From: DATARH01 sp963734125
GTDB lineage: Bacteria; Pseudomonadota; Alphaproteobacteria; ATCC43930; CGMCC-115725
Assembly (NCBI GenBank): GCA_963734125.1
Contig: CAVTGB010000032.1
Span: 1-64,000 of the forward strand
DNA length: 64,000 bases
Direction of reading: 5' to 3'
Part shown: piece after piece, positions 9,231-17,226 of the stretch
How the letters are laid out: each line of letters starts with the position of its first letter
Position numbering within the stretch: the first letter of the stretch is position 1
The notes under the pieces: model-generated
Told to the model about the DNA's origin: nothing
Database searches by the model: none
What the model saw: the letters and a program-made list of their open reading frames with translations, nothing else
Made by a program: the position numbers and the translations under genes

Positions 9231-10712
9231 CTATAAACGCTCTCCATATTCCTTGAAGGCGACCGCGAGCGCAGCATCAAGCCAACGAGCGAAGGCATCC
9301 GCGATTTGCTCCTCGCTGGTCTTGTATGTGAAGACGAAAGGCTCTAGAGAGCAAAGACGAAAATCTTGAGATACCGACTCCCGGTCCTCCGAGTCCTCGA
9401 ACAACTCTAACCGAGCGAAAGACGTTGCCTCCATAAGGCCCGAGAGTTCCCGTCCGACATGGTGAAAGGATACGACAAAGACGAGGCGTTCTCGGTCGAT
9501 GCGCATCGAAGATTTAACAAAATAGTGATGTTCTACGAAGTTGGCAGATTTTCCGCTCTCATTTGCGGATTTTAAAACCTCAAATTTGTACCAGTGAGCG
9601 TTTCCATAGTCTGGCCCCCCATTCGCAATATTGATCTGGGGCTCTGCCAATCCCAAGACAGAAGCCCCAAGCTGACTGAACCCGGTTTCCAGTATCCTTC
9701 GAGCACGTGCGCGCAGCGCCAGAGCAAGACCGTTTACCTTCCTTAGTTCTGCGACCTTTGCTTCACGCCGCCGGGCGAATTTCTGCGCGAGGTTTTCAAT
9801 AACCGCTGAGGTTAACGACTGGCGGTAGGAGATCTCAGTATCGGCATCGATGCTTAGCGCCTGCATTATGGCTGCACGCTCCAGTCGCGCAACTAGCGAC
9901 GCTAGTGGCGATAGATCGTCAGCATCCGCTGCCTCAAGGCATTCGATATACTCAATCCGAAGGTCCCTATCGATGACGAGAGGAAGCAATTCCGCTCGCA
10001 GAAGAACAAGTGTCGTTAGCGCGCGAGCAACGCGACCGTTTCCGTCCTGATAGGGATGTATCTGCGTGAATCGGTGGTGGAGCCAGGCGGCGACGATAAC
10101 AGGGTCCTCAGTTCCGTACTCCTCAAGCCACCTAAGAAGATTTTCCATTTCGAGTTCGACGTGAATTGGTGGGCAATATTCATGAAGTTGCCCGTCCGGG
10201 CGCCGAGGATTGTTAGGTAATTCCTTGAATTTTCCCTTGAGCAAAGGAATTTCGCTACGAGTGCCAAATTGGTCTACTGCGATAGTGCTACTCTGGTGCT
10301 GGGTGAGAATCGAGTGAAGCTCATGGATGACCCCTTTGGTGACAGGACGGCTCCTAGCAACACAGTCCATTACCAAATGAACAGCCGCTTCGTGATCTCT
10401 TAGGATGTCGATTAGATTAGATGGGGGGATATCTGTGCTTGAGCGCGATATAAAATCCTCAAGAAAACCATGTGTGACCAGGGCTTCTGTGGTACCGCGG
10501 TCGAGATCATACAGTCTCTCAAGAATGCCCGTCTCGATGCTCATTCGGCGAATTAGTCTCTGATTAAATTCCCTGAGACTTGTGGGGCTTGATTGGCGCA
10601 GCCGCGCTTGAGAATCTCTCCAGGTTTCATAGAGCGAACGCATTTCGGCCAGATCTATCTGTCTGTCCGTATCCGAAAGTGGCTCTATCGGGGTCCACTG
10701 GTGATCGGGCAT
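9231..10712 (-). CDS. Fic-domain protein (putative AMPylase or related nucleotidyl/phospho-transferase) with a C-terminal extension
   Basis: 493 residues. The Fic core motif is HPYQDGNGRVAR at about residue 218, with the catalytic His and the phosphate-binding GNGR loop intact. An N-terminal RRMSIETGILERLYDL resembles the inhibitory helix of class II Fic proteins, though the residue after Glu is Thr rather than Gly/Asn. Residues ~280-493 form an additional domain that I do not recognise. The gene is clearly AT-richer than its surroundings (25 of 60 G+C at 9541-9600) and stands alone between the phasin gene and a two-component system, so it is likely acquired. Role could be toxin-like, defence or host-target modification; no antitoxin gene is visible. 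Confidence 0.85.
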   Translation of the reverse strand: MPDHQWTPIEPLSDTDRQIDLAEMRSLYETWRDSQARLRQSSPTSLREFNQRLIRRMSIETGILERLYDLDRGTTEALVTHGFLEDFISRSSTDIPPSNLIDILRDHEAAVHLVMDCVARSRPVTKGVIHELHSILTQHQSSTIAVDQFGTRSEIPLLKGKFKELPNNPRRPDGQLHEYCPPIHVELEMENLLRWLEEYGTEDPVIVAAWLHHRFTQIHPYQDGNGRVARALTTLVLLRAELLPLVIDRDLRIEYIECLEAADADDLSPLASLVARLERAAIMQALSIDADTEISYRQSLTSAVIENLAQKFARRREAKVAELRKVNGLALALRARARRILETGFSQLGASVLGLAEPQINIANGGPDYGNAHWYKFEVLKSANESGKSANFVEHHYFVKSSMRIDRERLVFVVSFHHVGRELSGLMEATSFARLELFEDSEDRESVSQDFRLCSLEPFVFTYKTSEEQIADAFARWLDAALAVAFKEYGERL

Positions 10713-10770
10713 TTCAAAACCCCTTACTTCATTTGGTGCTGTGCTAGCTAGATCTCAAAGATCGAGCTGC

Positions 10771-10784
10771 CGGTTGGCCAACCG
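10771..10784. repeat. Perfect 14-bp palindrome between fic and the histidine kinase
   Basis: CGGTTGGCCAACCG, in the non-coding gap left of the kinase 3' end. It could be part of a terminator stem or a dimeric protein site; no T run follows. Confidence 0.3.
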
Positions 10785-10877
10785 CCGGTCAGACCTCCGC
10801 GTGTGGCCGCCCGCGTGAAACCACGATGAACGTAATGTGCCAATTCATAATATTCACCCTCTCGTCTGGCGGCGAGC

Positions 10878-12302
10878 TCACCGCGGCAGGTGAACGCGTG
10901 CGCGTAAGCCCCCATGCGGCGAATTTTCCAGCCGGACGTCGCCGCCATGACTGCGCGCCACGTCGCGGGCGATGGTGAGGCCGAGCCCGACGCCGCCGGT
11001 CGACGGGTTGCGTGATGGGTCGAGCCGGATGAACGGCTGGAACACCCGCTCGCGCTCTGCCGCGGGGATCCCGGGCCCGTCGTCGTCCACCAGGATATCG
11101 ATACCGTCTGCGACCGGCTCGCTCGATAACCACACATGCTGGCCGTAGCGGCCCGCGTTGGCGATCAGATTGCCGAGGCAACGCCGCAACGCATTGGGTC
11201 GCACCGGCATCACCAGCGGGTCCGCATGATCGACCGCGAGCGGGGTGCCGTCGCGCCGCGTTGCCGCCGCCAAATCCTCGATCAATATCGCGATGTCGGT
11301 CGCCACCGGGGTTTCGGTCCCCTCGCCGCCGACGAAATCGAGGTAGAGATTGACCAGCCGTTCCATCTCGACGACATCGGATTTAAGTTCGGTCGCAACC
11401 GCACCGCAATCGATCATCTCGAGGGCGAGCTTCATACGGGTGAGCGGCGTGCGCAGATCGTGCGAAACCCCGGCGAGCATTTCGGTGCGCTGCCGAATCT
11501 GGCGCTGAATGCGGTCGCGCATCTGGATGAAGGCGGCCGCCGCCTGGCGTACCTCGAGCGCGCCCTCGATCTTGTTGAAAGCAACCGGCCGGCCCTTGCC
11601 GAACCCTTCTGCCGCCGCCGCCAGCCGGCGCAGCGACTTCACCTGATTGCGCAGAAACAGCGCCGCTACGAACAGCAGCACCAGAGAGGAGCCGACCATC
11701 CACATGATAAAGATGTAGGTTGTCGGCGTGTAAAGCCGTCCGAGCGGGACATCGACGCTCAGCACCCCCTCGCTGAGCTGAACCGCGATCAGTACGCGGT
11801 GCGGGCTGCTCTCAGTGTCGATCCGGAACGGCCGGCGCACCCGGCCGACGAGGGCGCGGCGCAGCTGATTTTCGAGCATCGTGCCGTCCGAGGGTTCGGG
11901 CGGGGGCAACACACCATCACGGTGCACGACGAAGCCGAGCTCGCTGACCCCCGCGACGCGATCGAGGAGTTGATCTCGCGCTGCCGGCGAACCGGCAAAT
12001 TTCATCGCGTCGATGACCATCGCAATGTCGCCGGCGACATCGGAGGAAAATCGGTACGACACGGCCTCCCAATGCCGGTCGTAAAAGATCCAGGTCGCGA
12101 TGATCTGCACCAGGACGAGCGGCATCACGATCAACAGCAGCGAGCGGCCGAACATCCGCTGCGGCAGCAGCCGCTTGAGCCGGCTGCGTTGCCGAATGCC
12201 GGGCGTATCCAGGGCAGCGCCCGGCAGATCGGCGGCGATCGGCGCCATACCGGTCGCCCTATCGGCGACTGCAGCGCCGGCCTCACTCGGGCTTGAGCGC
12301 AT
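10878..12302 (-). CDS. Sensor histidine kinase, EnvZ/OmpR class
   Basis: Membrane sensor of about 474 residues that phosphorylates the adjacent response regulator. Two transmembrane segments (SLLLIVMPLVLVQIIATWIF near 54-73 and YIFIMWMVGSSLVLLFVAAL near 200) flank a periplasmic domain. A HAMP linker follows, then the H-box AGVSHDLRTPLTRMKLALEM, N-box LGNLIANAGRYG, G1 VDDDGPGIP and G2 GGVGLGLTIARDV, so it looks fully active. The annotated start overlaps the regulator's end by 20 bp, indicating coupled translation; later ATGs are possible since the first ~35 residues are poorly conserved in character. Confidence 0.9.
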   Translation of the reverse strand: MRSSPSEAGAAVADRATGMAPIAADLPGAALDTPGIRQRSRLKRLLPQRMFGRSLLLIVMPLVLVQIIATWIFYDRHWEAVSYRFSSDVAGDIAMVIDAMKFAGSPAARDQLLDRVAGVSELGFVVHRDGVLPPPEPSDGTMLENQLRRALVGRVRRPFRIDTESSPHRVLIAVQLSEGVLSVDVPLGRLYTPTTYIFIMWMVGSSLVLLFVAALFLRNQVKSLRRLAAAAEGFGKGRPVAFNKIEGALEVRQAAAAFIQMRDRIQRQIRQRTEMLAGVSHDLRTPLTRMKLALEMIDCGAVATELKSDVVEMERLVNLYLDFVGGEGTETPVATDIAILIEDLAAATRRDGTPLAVDHADPLVMPVRPNALRRCLGNLIANAGRYGQHVWLSSEPVADGIDILVDDDGPGIPAAERERVFQPFIRLDPSRNPSTGGVGLGLTIARDVARSHGGDVRLENSPHGGLRARVHLPR

Positions 12303-12975
12303 AGCCGGTGCCTCGCACGGTTTGCAGATAACGCGGGTAGCGCGGGTCAGGCTCGATCTTGCGGCGCAGCCGGGTCATCTGCACGTCGACATTGCGCACC
12401 GTGCCGCCGACCTGTGCCGATTGCGACAGATCCTCGCGCGATACCGCCTCGCCGGCGCGCGCCGCCAGGCTCGACAAGAGCCCGGCTTCGGCGGCGGTCA
12501 GGTGGACGATCTCGCCGCCGCGAAACAGCTCCGCCCGGGCCAGATCGAAGCGAAAGCTGCCGAAGCGGACGGTGCGCGCCGGCTCCGCGGCGACCCCGTG
12601 CCGCTCGATGATATTGCGGATCCGCAACACCAGCTCGCGCGGCTCGAAGGGCTTGGCGAGGTAGTCGTCGGCGCCGTGTTCGAGCCCGTTGACCCGGTCT
12701 TCGGGCTCACCCATCGCGGTCAGCAGGAGGACCGGAAGCCGGGTGTCCTGGCCGCCGCGGCGCAGCGCCAGGGTCAAGTCGAGCCCGCTTTCGCCAGGCA
12801 TCATCACATCGAGCACGATGAGGTCGAAAGCAAAGCTCGCCAGGTTGGCGCGCGCCTCCTTGGCGTCGGCGGCGACCGTCACGCGAAACCCGTTCTCCGA
12901 CAGATAGCGGCGCAGCAACTCGCGCAGACGCGCATCGTCATCGACGACCAGCAGGTGAGGTTCGGGATCGCTCAT
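12283..12975 (-). CDS. OmpR-family response regulator (PetR-like)
   Basis: 230 residues from MSDPEPHLLVVDDDARLREL. Receiver domain: acidic pair DDD, phospho-acceptor Asp in LIVLDVMMPGESG, Thr in LLLTAMGEP and Lys in DDYLAKPFEP. The C-terminal winged helix ends RNVDVQMTRLRRKIEPDP and VRGTGYALKPE. An upstream in-frame ATG at 13008 would run through the marR terminator, so 12975 is preferred. Together with the MarR gene and the aminotransferase, the order matches the petP-petR region known from Rhodobacter; the regulon here is unknown. Confidence 0.9.
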   Translation of the reverse strand: MSDPEPHLLVVDDDARLRELLRRYLSENGFRVTVAADAKEARANLASFAFDLIVLDVMMPGESGLDLTLALRRGGQDTRLPVLLLTAMGEPEDRVNGLEHGADDYLAKPFEPRELVLRIRNIIERHGVAAEPARTVRFGSFRFDLARAELFRGGEIVHLTAAEAGLLSSLAARAGEAVSREDLSQSAQVGGTVRNVDVQMTRLRRKIEPDPRYPRYLQTVRGTGYALKPE

Positions 12976-13008
12976 CGCCGGCAAGTATACGCGATGCTGC
13001 GATCCCAT

Positions 13009-13037
13009 AAAAAAACTCCCTCGCCCTCCGGAGGGAG
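13009..13037 (-). terminator. Rho-independent terminator of the MarR gene
   Basis: On the minus strand a stem CTCCCTC/GAGGGAG is followed at once by seven T residues, 10 bp after the marR stop. It separates marR transcription from the response regulator downstream. Confidence 0.7.
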
Positions 13038-13046
13038 GGGTACCCG

Positions 13047-13550
13047 TTACCGCCGCCGGGTAAAACGCCGGCGATCTTCCTCCGCGGCGATGATCGCGAG
13101 CAGCACCTTGCGGAACCCCTCGACCGCCGGCGCGCCTGCCTTCTTGAAGGCTGCCGAGACCCGGGCGCGCTGCAGCTCCGACAGCCGGCGCTCCAGTTCG
13201 CGGCCGTTTTCGGTCAACTCGAGCAGACGCTGGCGGCGGTCCTCGACGCCGCGATGCTGGACGATGAAGCCCTGGCGCAACAGTTGCCCGAGCACCCGGT
13301 TGAGGCTCTGCTTGGTGATGCGCAGGATGTCGAGCAACTCGCCGACGGTAATGTGCGGATGCCGGCCGACGAAATGCACGACCCGGTGATGGGCGCGCCC
13401 GAAACCGTATTGCACGAGGATCGCATCAGGCTCGGCGGTGAAGTCGCGGTAGGAAAAGAACAACAGCTCGATGCCTTCGCGCACCGCCTCCTCAAGCGGC
13501 GCCCCTGGATCGGTGGTGGACCCTGCGATTCGATTTTTTATGTCAGCCAT
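13047..13550 (-). CDS. MarR-family transcriptional regulator (PetP-like)
   Basis: 167 residues. Winged helix-turn-helix with GFGRAHHRVVHFVGRHPHIT, ELLDILRITKQSLNRVLGQL and the wing VQHRGVEDRRQRLLELTENG. Divergent from ilvE with an intergenic region of 107 bp; the ilvE -35 box begins two bases beyond its start codon, so one bound dimer could control both genes. It is followed by its own terminator and then by the two-component system. The position next to an OmpR-type regulator resembles PetP/PetR. Confidence 0.88.
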   Translation of the reverse strand: MADIKNRIAGSTTDPGAPLEEAVREGIELLFFSYRDFTAEPDAILVQYGFGRAHHRVVHFVGRHPHITVGELLDILRITKQSLNRVLGQLLRQGFIVQHRGVEDRRQRLLELTENGRELERRLSELQRARVSAAFKKAGAPAVEGFRKVLLAIIAAEEDRRRFTRRR

Positions 13551-13551
13551 G

Positions 13552-13580
13552 TTGACTTATTCGGTAACCATCGGTACAAT
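13552..13580 (+). promoter_or_regulatory. Promoter of ilvE with tandem repeat, likely MarR operator region
   Basis: TTGACT (13552-13557) and TACAAT (13575-13580) are 17 bp apart, close to consensus. Between them lies a 10-bp near-direct repeat, TCGGTAACCA then TCGGTACAAT (13561-13580), and a GGTAACC palindrome. It starts 2 bp from the marR start codon on the other strand, so shared regulation is likely (inference). Confidence 0.65.
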
Positions 13581-13657
13581 CCGCATGTCTTCTACGATAT
13601 AAAGTTCCCCGGCAAGGGGCCAGTCGACCCGGCGTCCGCACACCCAGGAGGAATGCC

Positions 13658-14803
13658 ATGTCCACGCTCGCCGTCGATGTGGGTCATGTTTTCGCCGGCT
13701 CGCCGACAGCGGGAAGCAAGGCAATGAGTTTGAAATTTGAAATCAAGCCCACGGCGAACCCGGCGTCCGAGAAGGAGCGTGCGGCAAAGCTGGTGGACCC
13801 GGGCTTCGGCCGGGTTTTCACCGATCACATGGCTGTGGTCCGCTACGATCAGACGAACGGCTGGCATGGCGCGCGCGTCGAAGCCCGCGCGAATTTCTCG
13901 CTCGATCCGGCCGCCGCCGTCTTCCACTACGCGCAGGAGATTTTTGAAGGCCTCAAGGCCTACAAGCGCGACGACGGCGGCGTCAACCTGTTCCGCCCCG
14001 ACGCCAACGCCCGGCGCTTCCAGAATTCGGCTGAGCGCATGGCCATGCCGCCGCTGCCGGAGCCCGTATTCCTCGACGCGGTCGAAGAGATCGTGCGCAT
14101 CGACCGCGCCTGGATTCCAGGCGGCGAGGGCAGTCTCTACCTGCGGCCGTTCATGATCGCGAGCGAAGTTTTCCTCGGCGTCAAGCCTTCCGCGGAATAC
14201 ATCTTCGCCGTCATCGCCTCGCCCGTCGGCTCCTATTTCAAGGGCGGGCCGGCGCCGGTGTCGATGTGGGTGTCGGAAACCTACACGCGCGCGGCAATCG
14301 GCGGCACCGGCGCCATCAAATGCGGCGGCAATTACGCCGCGAGCCTGCGCGCCCAGGCCGAGGCCATCGAACACGGCTGCGATCAGGTCATTTTCCTCGA
14401 TGCGGTCGAGCGCCGCTACGTCGAGGAACTCGGCGGCATGAACATCTTCTTCGTGTTCGACGACGGTTCGCTGTTGACGCCGCCGCTCGGCACGATCCTG
14501 CCGGGCATCACCCGCGATTCGATCATCGCGCTCGCCGAGGCTGCTGGCACGCGCGTGCGCGAGGAGGCCTATACGATCGACCAGTGGCGCGCCGACGCCA
14601 CCAGCGGAAAGTTGACGGAGGCCTTCGCATGCGGCACGGCGGCCGTCATCTCGCCAATCGCCAAGGTGTGTTCCGCGCACGGCGATTTTCTGATCAGCGG
14701 CGGCGCGGCCGGCCCCGTCGCCATGGGGCTGCGCAAGAGGCTGATCGACATCCAGTACGGTCGCGCCGCCGACCCGCACAACTGGATCAAAAAGGTCCTG
14801 TGA
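13658..14803 (+). CDS. ilvE: Branched-chain amino acid aminotransferase
   Basis: Class IV PLP enzyme that transfers the amino group between glutamate and the keto acids of Leu, Ile and Val; 381 residues, the long (type II) form. Motifs: FHYAQEIFEGLKAYK, the PLP-lysine segment GAIKCGGNYAAS, and YVEELGGMNIFFVFDDG. A strong AGGAGG at 13646-13651, six bases before ATG 13658, supports this start over an internal Met at 13724. Its 3' end overlaps the convergent acyl-CoA dehydrogenase by 17 bp. Confidence 0.93.
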   Translation: MSTLAVDVGHVFAGSPTAGSKAMSLKFEIKPTANPASEKERAAKLVDPGFGRVFTDHMAVVRYDQTNGWHGARVEARANFSLDPAAAVFHYAQEIFEGLKAYKRDDGGVNLFRPDANARRFQNSAERMAMPPLPEPVFLDAVEEIVRIDRAWIPGGEGSLYLRPFMIASEVFLGVKPSAEYIFAVIASPVGSYFKGGPAPVSMWVSETYTRAAIGGTGAIKCGGNYAASLRAQAEAIEHGCDQVIFLDAVERRYVEELGGMNIFFVFDDGSLLTPPLGTILPGITRDSIIALAEAAGTRVREEAYTIDQWRADATSGKLTEAFACGTAAVISPIAKVCSAHGDFLISGGAAGPVAMGLRKRLIDIQYGRAADPHNWIKKVL

Positions 14804-16019
14804 CCGGCGGTGGAACGAGAGCGGCCTCCCAGGCCTGCCGCATCACGATCTCCTGGGTCCACGGGCGCATCAGCGCGGCGGCGCGCGCATCGCGGGCGTA
14901 GCGCTCGAGCGGATAGCGCTTGAGGAAGGCGCGCCCGCCACAGACGCGGATCGCCTCCTGGGTCAGCGCGACGACCGTGCGCTGCACGGTGACATGCGCC
15001 GCCCGGGCGCGCTGGACCGCTTCCAGCGGAGGATCGACCTGGGCCTCCGAGATCGCCCGGTGGAAGAGCGCGCCGGCGGCCTCGAGTGCAAACAGCATCT
15101 CTGCGATCGCAGGACCCTTCGCCGCGGTCTCGCTATGCGGGACCGGCGCGCCGGGCAGGCGACCGGTCAAGTACGCGAGGGCACCGTCGTAGGCCGCCTG
15201 CATCAGCCCGAGGAAGGTCGCGGAAAAGCTGAGAAAGAGGTGAGGGAAGGCATTGTACATGGCGCCGAAGAGGCCCGGCGGCAGCACTTCGGCGTCGTCG
15301 GGGACGAAGACGTTCTCCAGCACCATGTCGCGGCTGACGGTGGCCCGCATCCCCATCGGATCCCACTCGCCCAGGAACGACACACCGGGCGTCTCCTTGG
15401 GGATCTGGAGATAGAGGGTGCGCTCGATCCAGGGTTCCTCACCGAGCCGGATCGCCGGGGTCGCGTAATACGGGGCGCAGCCCCCGAGCGAGACGAAAAA
15501 CTTTCGCCCGTTGACGATGTAGCCGCCCTCCACCTTGCGCGCGGTGGTGCCGAAGCGGCGGCCGCCGACATCGAGCTTCTGATCGGTCTCGCCCTCTTCG
15601 ACCGGCTCGCTGTGGGGCTGCCCGTAGAAGGCGCCGTCCTCCACGACCTCGCGGAACTTGGCGGCCCGGAGCTGCTCGTGGCGCGCCCGCGCTGCCGCCG
15701 TCATCGCCATACCATCGGCGATCGGACCCATCATCAGCATCGTCAGGCAGTGCATGTTGAAGGTGAGCGCCGTCGAAGCATTGCCCTGCGCAATCTCTTC
15801 GGCCACCAGGCAGTAGGTTTCGAAGTCGGCGCCGAGCCCGCCGTAGCGCTCGGGGACGCACAGACCGAGGAGCCCCTCGGCGCGCAGATCGGCATAATCA
15901 TCGAACGGAAAGGAGGCGTCGCGGTCGTGGGCGCCGGCGCGCGGAGCGAAGCGCTCGCCGGCGAGGCGGCGGGCAATGGCGATCAATTCGCGCTGCCGGG
16001 GGGAAGGCTGGAGGTTCAT
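14787..16019 (-). CDS. Acyl-CoA dehydrogenase family protein
   Basis: About 410 residues. FAD-dependent alpha,beta-dehydrogenation of an acyl-CoA is expected. The N-terminal helical domain has LCVPERYGGLGADFETYCLV, the middle domain KVEGGYIVNGRKFFVSLGG and WDPMGMRATVSRD, and the C-terminal domain EAIRVCGGRAFLKRYPLERY, all standard for the family. The start at MNLQPSPRQRELI (16019) has GAGG seven bases upstream, better than the GTG at 16061. Substrate cannot be assigned. Confidence 0.88.
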   Translation of the reverse strand: MNLQPSPRQRELIAIARRLAGERFAPRAGAHDRDASFPFDDYADLRAEGLLGLCVPERYGGLGADFETYCLVAEEIAQGNASTALTFNMHCLTMLMMGPIADGMAMTAAARARHEQLRAAKFREVVEDGAFYGQPHSEPVEEGETDQKLDVGGRRFGTTARKVEGGYIVNGRKFFVSLGGCAPYYATPAIRLGEEPWIERTLYLQIPKETPGVSFLGEWDPMGMRATVSRDMVLENVFVPDDAEVLPPGLFGAMYNAFPHLFLSFSATFLGLMQAAYDGALAYLTGRLPGAPVPHSETAAKGPAIAEMLFALEAAGALFHRAISEAQVDPPLEAVQRARAAHVTVQRTVVALTQEAIRVCGGRAFLKRYPLERYARDARAAALMRPWTQEIVMRQAWEAALVPPPVTGPF

Positions 16020-16193
16020 CGAAGGCCTCGCCGCGCTGACCGCATTGGCAGAGTAAGCCACCCCGCCACACCCGACTTCAAGCCCCGCAGTCCCGAAGAG
16101 CGGTGATCTGGCACCGGGTCATGGCGCTGGGTCGTTCCCCTGCGGCATCCGCGCCGATATGCTGTCTGGCATTAACCACTTGAGGGCGGACCG

Positions 16194-17180
16194 ATGAAGC
16201 GGCGAGATTTCATCGCGGGGCTCGGGACCGCTGCGGTGTGGCCGCTCTCGGCGCAGCCGCAGCAGGGCGGCCGCGTGCGTCTCGTCGGAATGCTGCTGCC
16301 CTTTCCGGAAAACAACACCGTAATGCAAGCCAATGTTCGAGTGCTCCGGGAGGAATTGGCGAAGCTGGGATGGTCCGCGGGCGGCAACATTAAATTCGAC
16401 GAGCGTTGGACCACCGATAACATGGATCTTGTGCGGGCCAGCGCGGCGAGCCTCGTCGAATTGAAACCGGACGTCATTTTTTCCGTCGGGGATCGGGTGG
16501 TCCCTGTTTTGGAGCAGCTGACCAACTCAATTCCCATCGTAGCGCTAGCCAGCGATCATGTCGGGTCAGGTTTTGTTGAAAGCCTCGCGCGACCGGGCGG
16601 TAATATCACCGGACTTTCGGTTATCGAGTTCTCGGTTATAGGAAAAATGTTGGAGATCTTGAAGCGGATCGCTCCGGGCATCTCCCACGCCGGGATAATC
16701 TACAATCCCGACAACCCCGTTGGCGCCATCTATTCGCGTACGTTTGAGGCGATGGCCAACCAGCTGGCCGTTCAGCCGATCGATCTTCCGGTTCACGGAA
16801 TTGCCGATATTGGACGCGCCATCGGAAGTTTGGCGACACAAAGGGATGGTGGCTTTCTGGTTCCGCCCGATCTTACGATATCCACGCTGCGCGCGGAGGT
16901 AACCGCCCTTGCGGCACGGCAGGCTGTTCCGGCCATCTACTCGCATCGTGGATATGTGCAAGCGGGTGGCCTGGTCTCCTACGGTGCGGAATTTGGGGCC
17001 GAGTTTTTTCAGCGGGCAGCCTCCTACGTCGACCGCGTTCTGCGCGGTGCGAAGCCCGCCGACCTGCCAATCCAGCAGCCAACAAAGTACCGGTTGGACA
17101 TCAACCTCAAGGCCGCCAAGGCGCTCGGCCTCGAAATCCCGCCGAGCGTACTTGCCATGGCAGACGGGGTGATCGAATGA
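16194..17180 (+). CDS. ABC-transporter-type periplasmic substrate-binding protein (TrpX/PF04392 family)
   Basis: 328 residues. It begins MKRRDFIAGLGTAAVWPLSA, a signal with a twin-arginine-like KRRDFI motif. Typical blocks are VRLVGMLLPFPENN, VIFSVGDRVVPVLEQLTNSIPIV, FVESLARPGGNITGLS and the C-terminal DLPIQQPTKYRLDINLKAAK with LGLEIPPSVLAMADGVIE. No permease or ATPase is adjacent, so it is an orphan, as many members of this expanded family are. G+C is lower than in its neighbours. Ligand unknown. Confidence 0.88.
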   Translation: MKRRDFIAGLGTAAVWPLSAQPQQGGRVRLVGMLLPFPENNTVMQANVRVLREELAKLGWSAGGNIKFDERWTTDNMDLVRASAASLVELKPDVIFSVGDRVVPVLEQLTNSIPIVALASDHVGSGFVESLARPGGNITGLSVIEFSVIGKMLEILKRIAPGISHAGIIYNPDNPVGAIYSRTFEAMANQLAVQPIDLPVHGIADIGRAIGSLATQRDGGFLVPPDLTISTLRAEVTALAARQAVPAIYSHRGYVQAGGLVSYGAEFGAEFFQRAASYVDRVLRGAKPADLPIQQPTKYRLDINLKAAKALGLEIPPSVLAMADGVIE

Positions 17181-17226
17181 CGGTTCGCGACGTGCGCGCT
17201 GCACCCTTAGATTGGCTCCCGGTGCC

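Noticed and set aside
12976..13008. TATACT hexamer just before the response regulator start
   Set aside because: Only about 9 bp from the ATG and no -35 at the right distance; a leaderless promoter cannot be supported.
13658..13723. Internal ATG at 13724 as the ilvE start (MSLKFEIKP)
   Set aside because: The AGGAGG at ideal distance supports the upstream ATG; the internal one lacks a comparable site.
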